From assembly GCF_023715325.1 (NCBI RefSeq), contig NZ_JAMBNX010000005.1, positions 124,001 through 188,000 of the forward strand: DNA of 64,000 nt, given 5' to 3'. The DNA comes from Agromyces mediolanus (GTDB lineage: Bacteria > Actinomycetota > Actinomycetes > Actinomycetales > Microbacteriaceae). Below are positions 57,293 to 64,000 of the stretch, piece after piece. Made by a program: the position numbers and the translations under genes. Every line of letters begins with the position of its first letter. Positions within the stretch are counted from its first letter, which is position 1. Under the pieces are notes generated by a model that saw only the letters and a list, made by a program, of their open reading frames with translations, did no database searches and was not told the origin of the DNA.

Positions 57293-58927
57293 ATGCCGGA
57301 GACCGCCGCCGCCCGCAGGGGGCGGCTCCTGCTGCCGACCCTCGCGGGGTACCGGCCGTCGTCCATCCCGCGCGACCTGCTGGCCGGTCTCTCCGCCGGG
57401 GCCGTCGTCGTGCCGCAGGCGATGGCGTACGCGACCATCGCGAACCTGCCCGTGCAGCTCGGGCTCTACACCTGCATGGTGCCGATGTTCGTCTATGCGA
57501 TGCTCGGCGGCTCCCGCGCCATGAGCGTGTCGACGACCTCGACCATCGCGACCCTCACCGCGACGACGCTCGTGAGCGCGGGCGTCGCAGCCGACTCGGA
57601 CGACCCGGTGCCCGACCTCATGGCGCTCACCCTGCTCGTCGGGCTCATCCTGCTGCTCGCCCGACTGTTGAAGGCCGGGTCGGCCGTCGAGTACATCTCG
57701 AAGCCGACGATCATCGGCGTGCAGGTCGGCGTGGGTGCGACCGTCGCCGTCGGTCAGCTGCCGAAGCTGCTCGGAGAGGATGCCGAGTTCACGGGGCACG
57801 GCTTCATCCGCTCCATCGTCGCGGCCGTCGAGGCGCTGCCGGGGGCGAATCTGCCGACCGTGCTGCTGTCCGTGGGATCGATCGCGGCGCTGTTCCTGCT
57901 GAAGCGGTTCGCGAAGCGGGTGCCGGGGCCGCTCGTCGTCGTCGCCGCCGGGATCCTCCTCGTCTGGCTCGCGGGCATCGACCGCTTCGGCGTCGACCTC
58001 ATCGCCGCGGTCCCGCAGGGCTTCCCCGCGTTCGAACTGCCGTCGTTCGCCCACTTCGGGGGCATGCTGCCCGGGGCGCTCGCGATCGCCATGATGGCGT
58101 TCCTCGAGTCGGCGGCGGTCGCCCGAGGCATCCGCAAGCCCGGCGAGCCGCAGATCGACAGCAACCGGGAGCTGTTCGCCACGGGAGCGGCGAACACCCT
58201 CGGCCCCTTCTTCCAGACCCTGCCGGCCGCCGGGGGCTTCTCGCAGAGCGCCGTGAACCAGGGAGCCGGGGCGCGCTCGCAGCTCGCCTCGCTCACGACC
58301 GTGGTGCTCGCGGTGCTCGTGGCGCTGTTCCTCGGCCCGGTGCTGAGTCTGCTGCCGCAGGCGACGCTCGCCTCACTCGTGTTCGTCGCGGTGATCGGGC
58401 TCGTCGAAGTCGGCGCGATCGTCGAGCTCTGGCGCACGAGCCGCAACGACTTCTGGATCGCGGCGCTGACCGCCGTGGTGGGGCTCAGCGCCGGCCTGCT
58501 CTACGCGGTGCTCATCGGCCTCGCGGCGACCTTCGTCGTCATCTTCCGCGAGCTCGGGCGGGTCCGAGTGGAGGCGGGGGAGTCACGGGCGGGGGTGCTG
58601 CCCGTGCGGCTGCTCGGCGGCATGTTCACCGCGAACGCGCTCGCCTACGAGCAGGCGGTGCTCGCCCTCGTCACCGGGCGCGCCGGGGTCTCGGCCATCG
58701 CCCTCGAGCTGACCCGCCTCGAGACGACGTCGATCACCGTGCTCGACATGCTCGCCGATCTCGATCGGGAGCTCGGCGGGATGGGCATCGAGCTGCGCCT
58801 CGCCGCGGTGCCCGAGTCGGGGGCGGCGATGGCCCGGCGCGGTGCCTGGTTCGCGGGCATGGAGCGCGCGGGCCGCGTCTATCCGACGCTCGAGGCGGCG
58901 ACGGCGGCGCCCCTCGCCGCGGGCTAG
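57293..58927 (+). CDS. SulP-family anion permease with STAS domain
   Basis: A 544-aa sulfate/bicarbonate-type transporter. The N-terminal PSSIPRDLLAGLSAGAVVVPQAMAYA is the SulP signature, followed by 10-12 helices (helix motif AAGGFSQSAVNQGAGARS), and a shortened STAS domain covers about residues 420-540. ATG 57293 is two bases after the HAD stop. In this operon sulfate released by the sulfatase, or sulfonated substrate, is the probable cargo. The stop codon lies in a 15-bp tandem repeat. Confidence 0.9.
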   Translation: MPETAAARRGRLLLPTLAGYRPSSIPRDLLAGLSAGAVVVPQAMAYATIANLPVQLGLYTCMVPMFVYAMLGGSRAMSVSTTSTIATLTATTLVSAGVAADSDDPVPDLMALTLLVGLILLLARLLKAGSAVEYISKPTIIGVQVGVGATVAVGQLPKLLGEDAEFTGHGFIRSIVAAVEALPGANLPTVLLSVGSIAALFLLKRFAKRVPGPLVVVAAGILLVWLAGIDRFGVDLIAAVPQGFPAFELPSFAHFGGMLPGALAIAMMAFLESAAVARGIRKPGEPQIDSNRELFATGAANTLGPFFQTLPAAGGFSQSAVNQGAGARSQLASLTTVVLAVLVALFLGPVLSLLPQATLASLVFVAVIGLVEVGAIVELWRTSRNDFWIAALTAVVGLSAGLLYAVLIGLAATFVVIFRELGRVRVEAGESRAGVLPVRLLGGMFTANALAYEQAVLALVTGRAGVSAIALELTRLETTSITVLDMLADLDRELGGMGIELRLAAVPESGAAMARRGAWFAGMERAGRVYPTLEAATAAPLAAG

Positions 58928-58971
58928 CTCGCCGTGGGGTAGCTCGCCGCGGGCTAGCTCGCCGTGGGGTG
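58913..58971 (+). repeat. 15-bp tandem repeat, four units, at the sulP stop
   Basis: CTCGCCGCGGGCTAG and CTCGCCGTGGGGTAG alternate four times. Units 1-3 each contain an in-frame TAG, so loss or gain of a unit leaves the protein end unchanged. It runs to 12 bases before the convergent FGE stop. Confidence 0.85.
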
Positions 58972-58983
58972 TGGCGCTCCCGT

Positions 58984-59943
58984 TCAGCGCGCGCAGCGGA
59001 AGCCGATGTGCGTCGTCGCCGAGTCGTCGGCCTGCGGTGAGCGGGCCGACGGGCGGTAGCGCAGGCAGTAGTCGGGGGAGCAGAGGTGCGAGCCGCCCTT
59101 CAGCACCCGTCGCGGGATGCGCGAGCCGGGCTCGGCGGAGGCGGCGGCGAGCAGGTTCGGCCGGGTGCCGGCGTCGACCGCGGCGTCCGCCGCCCCGGGC
59201 ACGACGTGGCGCTCGGTGTAGAAGTCGCTCGTCCACTCCCAGACGTTGCCCGTGACGTCGTAGAGGCCGTAACCGTTCGCCGGGAAGGTCATCACCGGGC
59301 TCGTGCCGACCCAGCCCTCGGCGCCCGTGTTTCGGTACGGGAACGAGCCCTGCCAGCGGTTCACCATCAGCCGCCCGTCGGGATGCTCCGCGTCGCGCGG
59401 GAACTCCTCGTCGCCCCAGGCGAAGCGGGCGCCGTCGACCCCGCCGCGGGCGGCGAACTCGAGCTCGGCCTCCGTCGGCAGGCGTTTGCCGGCCCAAGCG
59501 GCGTAGGCCGAGGCATCCTCGAAGGAGACCTGGACGACCGGATGCGTCGGACGCTCGGCGAGGGCGTCGAAGGCCGGCTCGCCCTCGGGAGCCGCGCCGA
59601 AGGGATGCCGCCAGCTGGCGCCGGGCCCCCAGCGCCACCACTGCCGCCAGTCGCGGAGGTCGACGGGGCCGGCCGTGGGCGTGAAGACGAGGCCGCCGGG
59701 CACGAGCTCGGCGGGGTCGGCGCCGGGGAAGTCGGCCGGGTCGAGCGGGCGTTCGGCGACCGTGACGTAGCCCGTGTCCGCGACGAAGGCGGCGAACTGC
59801 TCGGTCGTGACCGGATGCAGGTCGAGCTCGAATCCGGCGACGGTGCGCTCGTGCACGGGGGTCTCGTCGGCGTAGAACTCGTTCGAGCCCATGCGGAACG
59901 TCCCGCCCTCGATGCGGAGCATGGGCGTGATGGCGGCGGTCAT
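58984..59943 (-). CDS. Formylglycine-generating enzyme (sulfatase activator)
   Basis: A 319-aa copper-dependent oxidase that converts the CxPxR Cys of type I sulfatases to formylglycine. The fold markers are EGGTFRMGSNEFYADETPVH and GYGLYDVTGNVWEWTSDFY, and the active-site pair Cys288/Cys293 is in GGSHLCSPDYCLRYRPSAR. No signal peptide, so it works in the cytoplasm on the sulfatase at 54001. TAGGCT stands six bases before the ATG on the minus strand (leaderless). It is convergent with the sulfatase operon. Confidence 0.95.
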   Translation of the reverse strand: MTAAITPMLRIEGGTFRMGSNEFYADETPVHERTVAGFELDLHPVTTEQFAAFVADTGYVTVAERPLDPADFPGADPAELVPGGLVFTPTAGPVDLRDWRQWWRWGPGASWRHPFGAAPEGEPAFDALAERPTHPVVQVSFEDASAYAAWAGKRLPTEAELEFAARGGVDGARFAWGDEEFPRDAEHPDGRLMVNRWQGSFPYRNTGAEGWVGTSPVMTFPANGYGLYDVTGNVWEWTSDFYTERHVVPGAADAAVDAGTRPNLLAAASAEPGSRIPRRVLKGGSHLCSPDYCLRYRPSARSPQADDSATTHIGFRCAR

Positions 59944-59996
59944 GCTCCGAGCCTACGGCCGCCGCGCGCCCCGCGCGCCGGCGGGCGGCGAGCCGG

Positions 59997-61382
59997 TTAG
60001 GGCAGCAGGCGGGTGGGGCCGCGGAAGAGGTACGTGGTCTCGCGGATCGACGACTCGCCCAGCATCAGCATCAGCACGCGCGCGAGACCCATGCCGAAGC
60101 CGCCGTGCGGGGGCACGCCGTAGCGGAAGAAGTCGAGGTAGAACGAGAGTTCCTCGGGCTCGAGCCCCTTCTCGCGGGCCTGCGCCTCGAGCACCTCCAC
60201 GCGGTGCTCGCGCTGCGCGCCCGTCGAGATCTCGACGCCGTTGAAGATCAGGTCGTACGAGTTCGTGAGCGACGGGTCGCCTTCGTGACGCATGTGGTAG
60301 AACGGCCGGATGCTCGACGCGTAGTCGGTGAGGAAGACGAATTCGTGCCCGTACGTCTCGCGCACGTACTGCGAGATGCGGCGCTCGCCCTCGGGGTCCA
60401 TGTCGTCGTCGGCGCGGGGGATGACGTAGCCCTGCTCGGCGACGATGCGCTTCGCCTCGGCGAGCGGGATGCGGGGGAACGGGCGCTGCGGCACCGTCAC
60501 CTCGACGTCGAAGAGCTCGCGGATCTCGTCGCCGTGCTTGTCGGCCACGGCCTGGAAGCCCGCGACGATGAGCTCCTCGTGCAGCGCCATGACGTCTTCA
60601 TGCGAGTCGATCCAGCTGAACTCGGTGTCGATCGAAGTGAACTCGGTGGCGTGGCGCGAGGTGAAGGACGGGTCGGCGCGGAACGCCGGGCCGACCTCGA
60701 AGATGCCGCCGAAGCCGGCCGACTGCGCCATCTGCTTGAAGAACTGCGGGCTCTGCGCGAGGTACGCGACCGTCTCGAAGTACTCGAGCTGGAAGAGCTC
60801 GGCGCGCGACTCCGAGGCGCTCGCCATGAGCTTCGGGGTCTGGATCTCGATGAAGCCCTTCTCGACCCAGACGTTGCGCAGCGCGTGCAGGAAGGTCGTC
60901 TGCACCCGGAAGATCAGGCTCTGCTTCGGCTGGCGCAGGTCGAGGAAACGCCAGTCGAGGCGCTTGTCGAGCGAGGAGTCGGCGGCGATGGGCGTCTCGA
61001 GCGCCTCGCTCACGACCTCGAGCGAGCCGATCTTCACCTCGAGCCCGCCGAGCTTCACGCGCTCGTCGTGCTTCAGCTCGCCCGTGACCCGCACGAAGGT
61101 GCCGTGCGAGAGCGCCGAGATGGACTCGGTCAGCGCGAGGGCGGCGGCGGAGCCGGGGCCCTCGGCGGGCGCGTCGTCCGTCTGGTTCCCTGAGCCCGTC
61201 GAAGGGCCTGAGCCGGTCGAAGGGCGCGTCGCCGGGTTCACGAGCTGGGCGGCGCCCGACTCGTCGCGCAGGATGATGAACTGCACCTTCTTCTGATCGC
61301 GGACGGTCTCCACCCAGCCGGCGACGGTCACGGGGCCGTCGGGGAGCGCGGCCAGGTCCTGGATGAGGGTGCGGTGAGTCAC
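59997..61382 (-). CDS. aspS: Aspartyl-tRNA synthetase, archaeal type, with repeat-derived insertion
   Basis: A 461-aa class II synthetase of the short archaeal/eukaryal type that lacks the bacterial GAD insertion. The N-terminal OB fold (residues 15-135) binds the anticodon; motif 2 is FRADPSFTSRHATEF and motif 3 GGFGMGLARVLMLML. Residues 53-67 (RPSTGSGPSTGSGNQ) are encoded by two copies of the dispersed GAGC repeat, in frame, inside the OB fold. Such enzymes may be discriminating or charge tRNA-Asn too. It starts at GTG 61382, six bases after TAGGAT on the minus strand. Confidence 0.93.
   Translation of the reverse strand: MTHRTLIQDLAALPDGPVTVAGWVETVRDQKKVQFIILRDESGAAQLVNPATRPSTGSGPSTGSGNQTDDAPAEGPGSAAALALTESISALSHGTFVRVTGELKHDERVKLGGLEVKIGSLEVVSEALETPIAADSSLDKRLDWRFLDLRQPKQSLIFRVQTTFLHALRNVWVEKGFIEIQTPKLMASASESRAELFQLEYFETVAYLAQSPQFFKQMAQSAGFGGIFEVGPAFRADPSFTSRHATEFTSIDTEFSWIDSHEDVMALHEELIVAGFQAVADKHGDEIRELFDVEVTVPQRPFPRIPLAEAKRIVAEQGYVIPRADDDMDPEGERRISQYVRETYGHEFVFLTDYASSIRPFYHMRHEGDPSLTNSYDLIFNGVEISTGAQREHRVEVLEAQAREKGLEPEELSFYLDFFRYGVPPHGGFGMGLARVLMLMLGESSIRETTYLFRGPTRLLP
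61184..61226. repeat. Dispersed GAGC-type repeat, two copies inside aspS
   Basis: GGTTCCCTGAGCCCGTCGAA plus a second shortened copy, in frame with aspS. They are the same family as clusters A-C, and they encode the PSTGSG repeats of the protein. Confidence 0.88.
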
Positions 61383-61446
61383 CGCATTATCCTACCGGCG
61401 TGCCGCGGGAGGCGGAGTCTCGGCGGATTCATAGGGACCCCCAACT

Positions 61447-61459
61447 TAGAATTGGACCC
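61447..61459 (+). promoter_or_regulatory. Leaderless promoter of the cytochrome c maturation operon
   Basis: TAGAAT at 61447-61452 stands seven bases before GTG 61460, an almost ideal -10 box for a leaderless mRNA. It is divergent from the aspS promoter 75 bases away. Confidence 0.65.
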
Positions 61460-62113
61460 GTGCCGGCCGAGCAAATCCATCTCGTGCGCCATGGCGAGGT
61501 GTCGAACCCCCAGGGCGTGCTCTACGGTCGGCTGCCGGGGTACGGGCTCTCCGAGCTCGGCCGTCGCATGGCCGAGGCCGCCGCGGCAGATCTCGTCGCG
61601 CGCGGACGGTCGGTCAGCGCGCTCGTCGTCTCGCCGCTGCAGCGCACCCGGGAGTCGGCCGCGCCGATCGCCGCCGCCTTCGAGCTCGAGCCCATCATCG
61701 ACGAGCGGGTCATCGAGCCCACGAACCGATTCGAGGGCACGCGCATGCGCGGCCCCGGCGGCTCGCTGCGCAATCCCACGAACTGGCCCGCGCTGATGAA
61801 CCCGTGGCGCCCCGGCTGGGGCGAGCCGTACCGCGCGGTCGTCGCGCGGATGGTGGCGGCGATCGTGGATGCCTCGGCCTCCGTCGACGGCGGCGACGTC
61901 GTCGTCGTGAGCCACCAGATGCCGATCTGGATGACCCACCTGCACCTCGCCGGGCAGCCGCTCGCGCACGACCCGAGGCGGCGCCGCTGTGCGCTGTCGA
62001 GCATCACGACGCTCGAACCCTCCTCGGCGGCGGCTCGCGGTCTCGTCGAGATCGGGTACCGGGACCCTGCCGCCACCCTCGCGGCCGGGGCGAGCGATGT
62101 AGGAGCAGTCTGA
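61460..62113 (+). CDS. Histidine phosphatase (phosphoglycerate-mutase-like)
   Basis: A 217-aa phosphatase. The phospho-accepting His is in HLVRHGEVSN at the N-terminus, Arg in SPLQRTRESA and the second His in VVVSHQMPIW. It was long called a phosphoglycerate mutase-like gene (gpmB) and is commonly the first gene before resA/ccdA/resB in actinobacteria, with no settled role there. The stop overlaps the next ATG (TGATG). A leaderless start is likely. Confidence 0.88.
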   Translation: MPAEQIHLVRHGEVSNPQGVLYGRLPGYGLSELGRRMAEAAAADLVARGRSVSALVVSPLQRTRESAAPIAAAFELEPIIDERVIEPTNRFEGTRMRGPGGSLRNPTNWPALMNPWRPGWGEPYRAVVARMVAAIVDASASVDGGDVVVVSHQMPIWMTHLHLAGQPLAHDPRRRRCALSSITTLEPSSAAARGLVEIGYRDPAATLAAGASDVGAV

Positions 62114-62709
62114 TGAAGAAGTTGGTGGTCGCCACAGCCCTCGCGGCGGCCTCGATCGTGGTGCTGGCCGGCTGCGCGAGCGACCCCCTCGCCGAGCAGT
62201 ACCTCGAAGGCAGCGGGAAGAACTACATCGCCGGCGACGGCACCATCTCCGAGTTCGACACCGCCTCGCGGGGCGAGCCGGTGTCCTTCACCGGCCCGAC
62301 GGTCGACGGAGGCGCCTTCGACTCGGCGAATGCCGACGGCGACGTGACGGTCGTGAACTTCTGGTACGCGGGGTGCGCGCCCTGCCGGGCCGAGGCGCCG
62401 ATCCTGCAGGAGGTCTACGAGGCGTACGGCTCCGGCGAGGGCGAGGTGCTCTTCGTCGGCGTGAACGTGCGCGACCAGGCGGGCACCGCCCGTTCGTTCG
62501 AGGAGGACTACGGGGTGCGGTACCCGTCGATCCTCGACGTCGACTCCGGCGATGTCCAGCTCGCCTTCGCGGGCGACGTGCCGCCGGCGGCGGTGCCGAC
62601 GACGATCGTGCTCGACCGAGAGGGCCGGGTCGCCGCGCGCGTGCTCGGCGAGCTGGAGGACGCCTCGATCCTCCGCGGCCTCGTCGACAAGCTCCTCGAG
62701 GAGCAGTGA
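62113..62709 (+). CDS. TlpA/ResA-like thiol-disulfide lipoprotein
   Basis: A 198-aa extracytoplasmic thioredoxin-like lipoprotein. The signal peptide ends with lipobox VLAGC (Cys21 lipidated). The thioredoxin domain has [13 protein letters not shown] (Cys88, Cys91) and cis-Pro in [10 protein letters not shown]. It keeps apocytochrome c haem-binding cysteines reduced, receiving electrons from CcdA, encoded next. Confidence 0.93.
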   Translation: MKKLVVATALAAASIVVLAGCASDPLAEQYLEGSGKNYIAGDGTISEFDTASRGEPVSFTGPTVDGGAFDSANADGDVTVVNFWYAGCAPCRAEAPILQEVYEAYGSGEGEVLFVGVNVRDQAGTARSFEEDYGVRYPSILDVDSGDVQLAFAGDVPPAAVPTTIVLDREGRVAARVLGELEDASILRGLVDKLLEEQ

Positions 62710-62737
62710 CGCACGTGAGTCACCTCGGAGGCCGGCG

Positions 62738-63490
62738 ATGACGCCCGGCGAACTCGTCTTCAGCGGCCAGCTGATCGTCGCGATCCCGATCGCGATGGCG
62801 GCCGGCATCATCTCCTTCCTCTCCCCGTGCGTGCTGCCCCTCGTGCCCGGCTACCTGGGCTACCTCGGCGGCTTCACGGACGCCTCGGCCGACGCGTTGG
62901 CCGAGCGCCGCAACCGCCGCAGGCTCCTGCTCGGCGTGCTGCTCTTCATCGCCGGCTTCACGGTCGTCTTCCTCGTCTACGCCTCGCTCGCGGGGGCGGC
63001 GGGCGCGTGGCTGCGGGCTTGGCAGGACCCGATCACGAGGGTGCTCGGCGTCTTCATGATCGTGATGGGTCTCGTCTTCGTCGGCCAGTTCACCTTCCTG
63101 CAGCGGCAGCTGAAGCCCAGCTGGCGGCCCGCCACCGGACTCGGCGGCGCCCCGCTGCTCGGCGTGGTCTTCGGGATCGGCTGGACCCCTTGCATGGGTC
63201 CGGCGCTCGCCGCCGTGCTGAGCCTCAGCCTGAACGCGGAGTCGGCGTGGCGGGGGGCCATCCTCGGCCTCGCGTACTGCGTCGGCCTCGGCATCCCGTT
63301 CCTCCTCGTCGCGTTCGGCTTCGGCTGGGCGACCGGGGCGCTGGCGTTCCTGCGCCGGCACATCCGCACCATCAACCTCATCGGCGGCGGCCTGCTCATC
63401 CTGATCGGCGTGATCATGGTGTCCGGGCTGTGGACCGCGTGGATGAGCGATCTGCAAGGGGTGATGAGTGGTATCGACCTCGTCCTCTGA
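62738..63490 (+). CDS. ccdA: Cytochrome c biogenesis transmembrane thiol reductase CcdA
   Basis: A 250-aa, six-helix membrane protein that passes electrons from thioredoxin to ResA/TlpA. The conserved Cys pair is Cys31 in [17 protein letters not shown] and Cys152 in [18 protein letters not shown] 62738 follows CTCGGAGG. Part of system II cytochrome c maturation; the end overlaps the start of resB by 23 bases. Confidence 0.95.
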   Translation: MTPGELVFSGQLIVAIPIAMAAGIISFLSPCVLPLVPGYLGYLGGFTDASADALAERRNRRRLLLGVLLFIAGFTVVFLVYASLAGAAGAWLRAWQDPITRVLGVFMIVMGLVFVGQFTFLQRQLKPSWRPATGLGGAPLLGVVFGIGWTPCMGPALAAVLSLSLNAESAWRGAILGLAYCVGLGIPFLLVAFGFGWATGALAFLRRHIRTINLIGGGLLILIGVIMVSGLWTAWMSDLQGVMSGIDLVL

Positions 63491-64000
63491 CCGCTCCGGC
63501 GGCGTCGACCCGCTGCGTCCGGCCGACCACTTCGACTCGCCGGAGCCCGCGCCGGGCGACGGCCCGGGGGTGTCGCAGCCGAAGCTCGGCTTCGTCGGCT
63601 GGCTGCGGTTCGGCTGGCGCCAGCTCACGAGCATGCGCACCGCCATCCTGCTGCTCCTGCTGCTCGCGATCGCGGCGGTGCCGGGCTCGCTCGTGCCGCA
63701 GCGCTCGAGCGACCCCAACGGCGTCACGCAGTACTTCACCGACCACCCCGACACGGCGCCGGTGCTGGACTCGTTCCAGATGTTCGACGTCTACACCTCG
63801 TCCTGGTTCTCGGCGGTGTACCTGCTGCTGTTCGTCTCCCTGATCGGCTGCATCATCCCGCGCACGAAGCACCACTTCGCGGCGATGCGCGCCCGCCCGC
63901 CGCGCACGCCCGTGCGGCTCGGCCGGCTCGCGGGCTACACGGAGCGCCCGCTGCCGGACGGGGTGGATGCCGAGACCGCCATCGCCGAGGCGACGAATCT
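63468..64000 (+). CDS. resB: Cytochrome c maturation protein ResB/Ccs1 (3' partial)
   Basis: The first 177 codons of ResB. A polar 50-residue tail leads into [33 protein letters not shown], the usual ResB start with helix 1, then [16 protein letters not shown] and a second helix [20 protein letters not shown]. ResB with CcsB handles haem delivery to apocytochrome c. I chose GTG 63468 because AAGGGG lies six bases before it. It runs off the window; ccsB is expected next. Confidence 0.9.
   Translation, partial: MVSTSSSDRSGGVDPLRPADHFDSPEPAPGDGPGVSQPKLGFVGWLRFGWRQLTSMRTAILLLLLLAIAAVPGSLVPQRSSDPNGVTQYFTDHPDTAPVLDSFQMFDVYTSSWFSAVYLLLFVSLIGCIIPRTKHHFAAMRARPPRTPVRLGRLAGYTERPLPDGVDAETAIAEATN

Overview
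The window is chromosomal DNA of a very high-GC Gram-positive bacterium, most likely an actinobacterium of the Microbacteriaceae type. Pointers are strong G/C bias at third codon positions, many GTG/TTG starts, frequent TANNNT -10 boxes placed 6-7 nt before a start codon (leaderless mRNAs), an archaeal-type AspRS, the tiny actinobacterial ribosomal protein bS22, a class-E-type LAxTG sorting signal and an ECF42 sigma factor. The genus is an inference from these traits only; no database was consulted.

Layout. 1-2.3 kb: the end of a carbohydrate ABC importer (two permeases), a 38-bp palindrome, tRNA-Arg(ACG) and its terminator. 2.3-4.8 kb: a drug-efflux-type MFS gene, a MarR gene and an Lrp/AsnC gene. 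5.05-16.7 kb: an eight-gene, translationally coupled catabolic operon (amidase, alpha/beta hydrolase, MFS permease, SDR, PLP decarboxylase, hydantoinase/oxoprolinase A and B subunits, class-III aminotransferase), faced by a large LuxR-type ATPase regulator. No described pathway that I know has this gene set, so its substrate is unknown. 19.3-24.8 kb: small genes, a thioester-domain cell-wall adhesin, a multi-pass membrane protein, a GNAT protein and a MarR regulator.

25.06-27.73 kb is an accessory island of visibly lower GC, bounded by near-identical 45-bp direct repeats. It carries gene debris and a three-gene operon whose first two genes look like an AbiE-like toxin-antitoxin pair (excisionase-like HTH protein plus nucleotidyltransferase) behind a 30-bp palindromic operator. 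Next come a receiver-less winged-helix regulator with a Cys-rich leader peptide upstream, upp, tadA (which would modify the tRNA-Arg(ACG) of this window), a TetR/SDR pair, a CDF transporter, proC with a GH20 hexosaminidase, a YCII/ECF42 sigma pair behind an ECF42-like promoter, and rlmC.

38.5-46.5 kb is a complete Kdp potassium system (kdpDE and kdpFABC plus an extra micro-ORF); 49.9-52.0 kb is a second K+ system (ktrAB). Between them lies an ABC-2 exporter with its GbsR/MarR-type regulator. 52-53.9 kb: an ArsR regulator, a GNAT protein, bS22 and a glutaredoxin-like protein, separated by dense arrays of a dispersed repeat. 54.0-59.9 kb is a sulfatase module (arylsulfatase, HAD phosphatase, SulP permease and, convergent, the formylglycine-generating enzyme). 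60-64 kb: aspS, interrupted in frame by two copies of the same dispersed repeat, then the start of a cytochrome c maturation (system II) operon: histidine phosphatase, TlpA/ResA, CcdA and ResB, which runs off the end.

Two repeat families run through the window. One is a perfect palindrome centred on TTTCATGAAA that always sits 20-45 nt from gene ends. The other is a GAGC-Y-GTCGAA family that occurs in clusters and has entered the aspS coding sequence.
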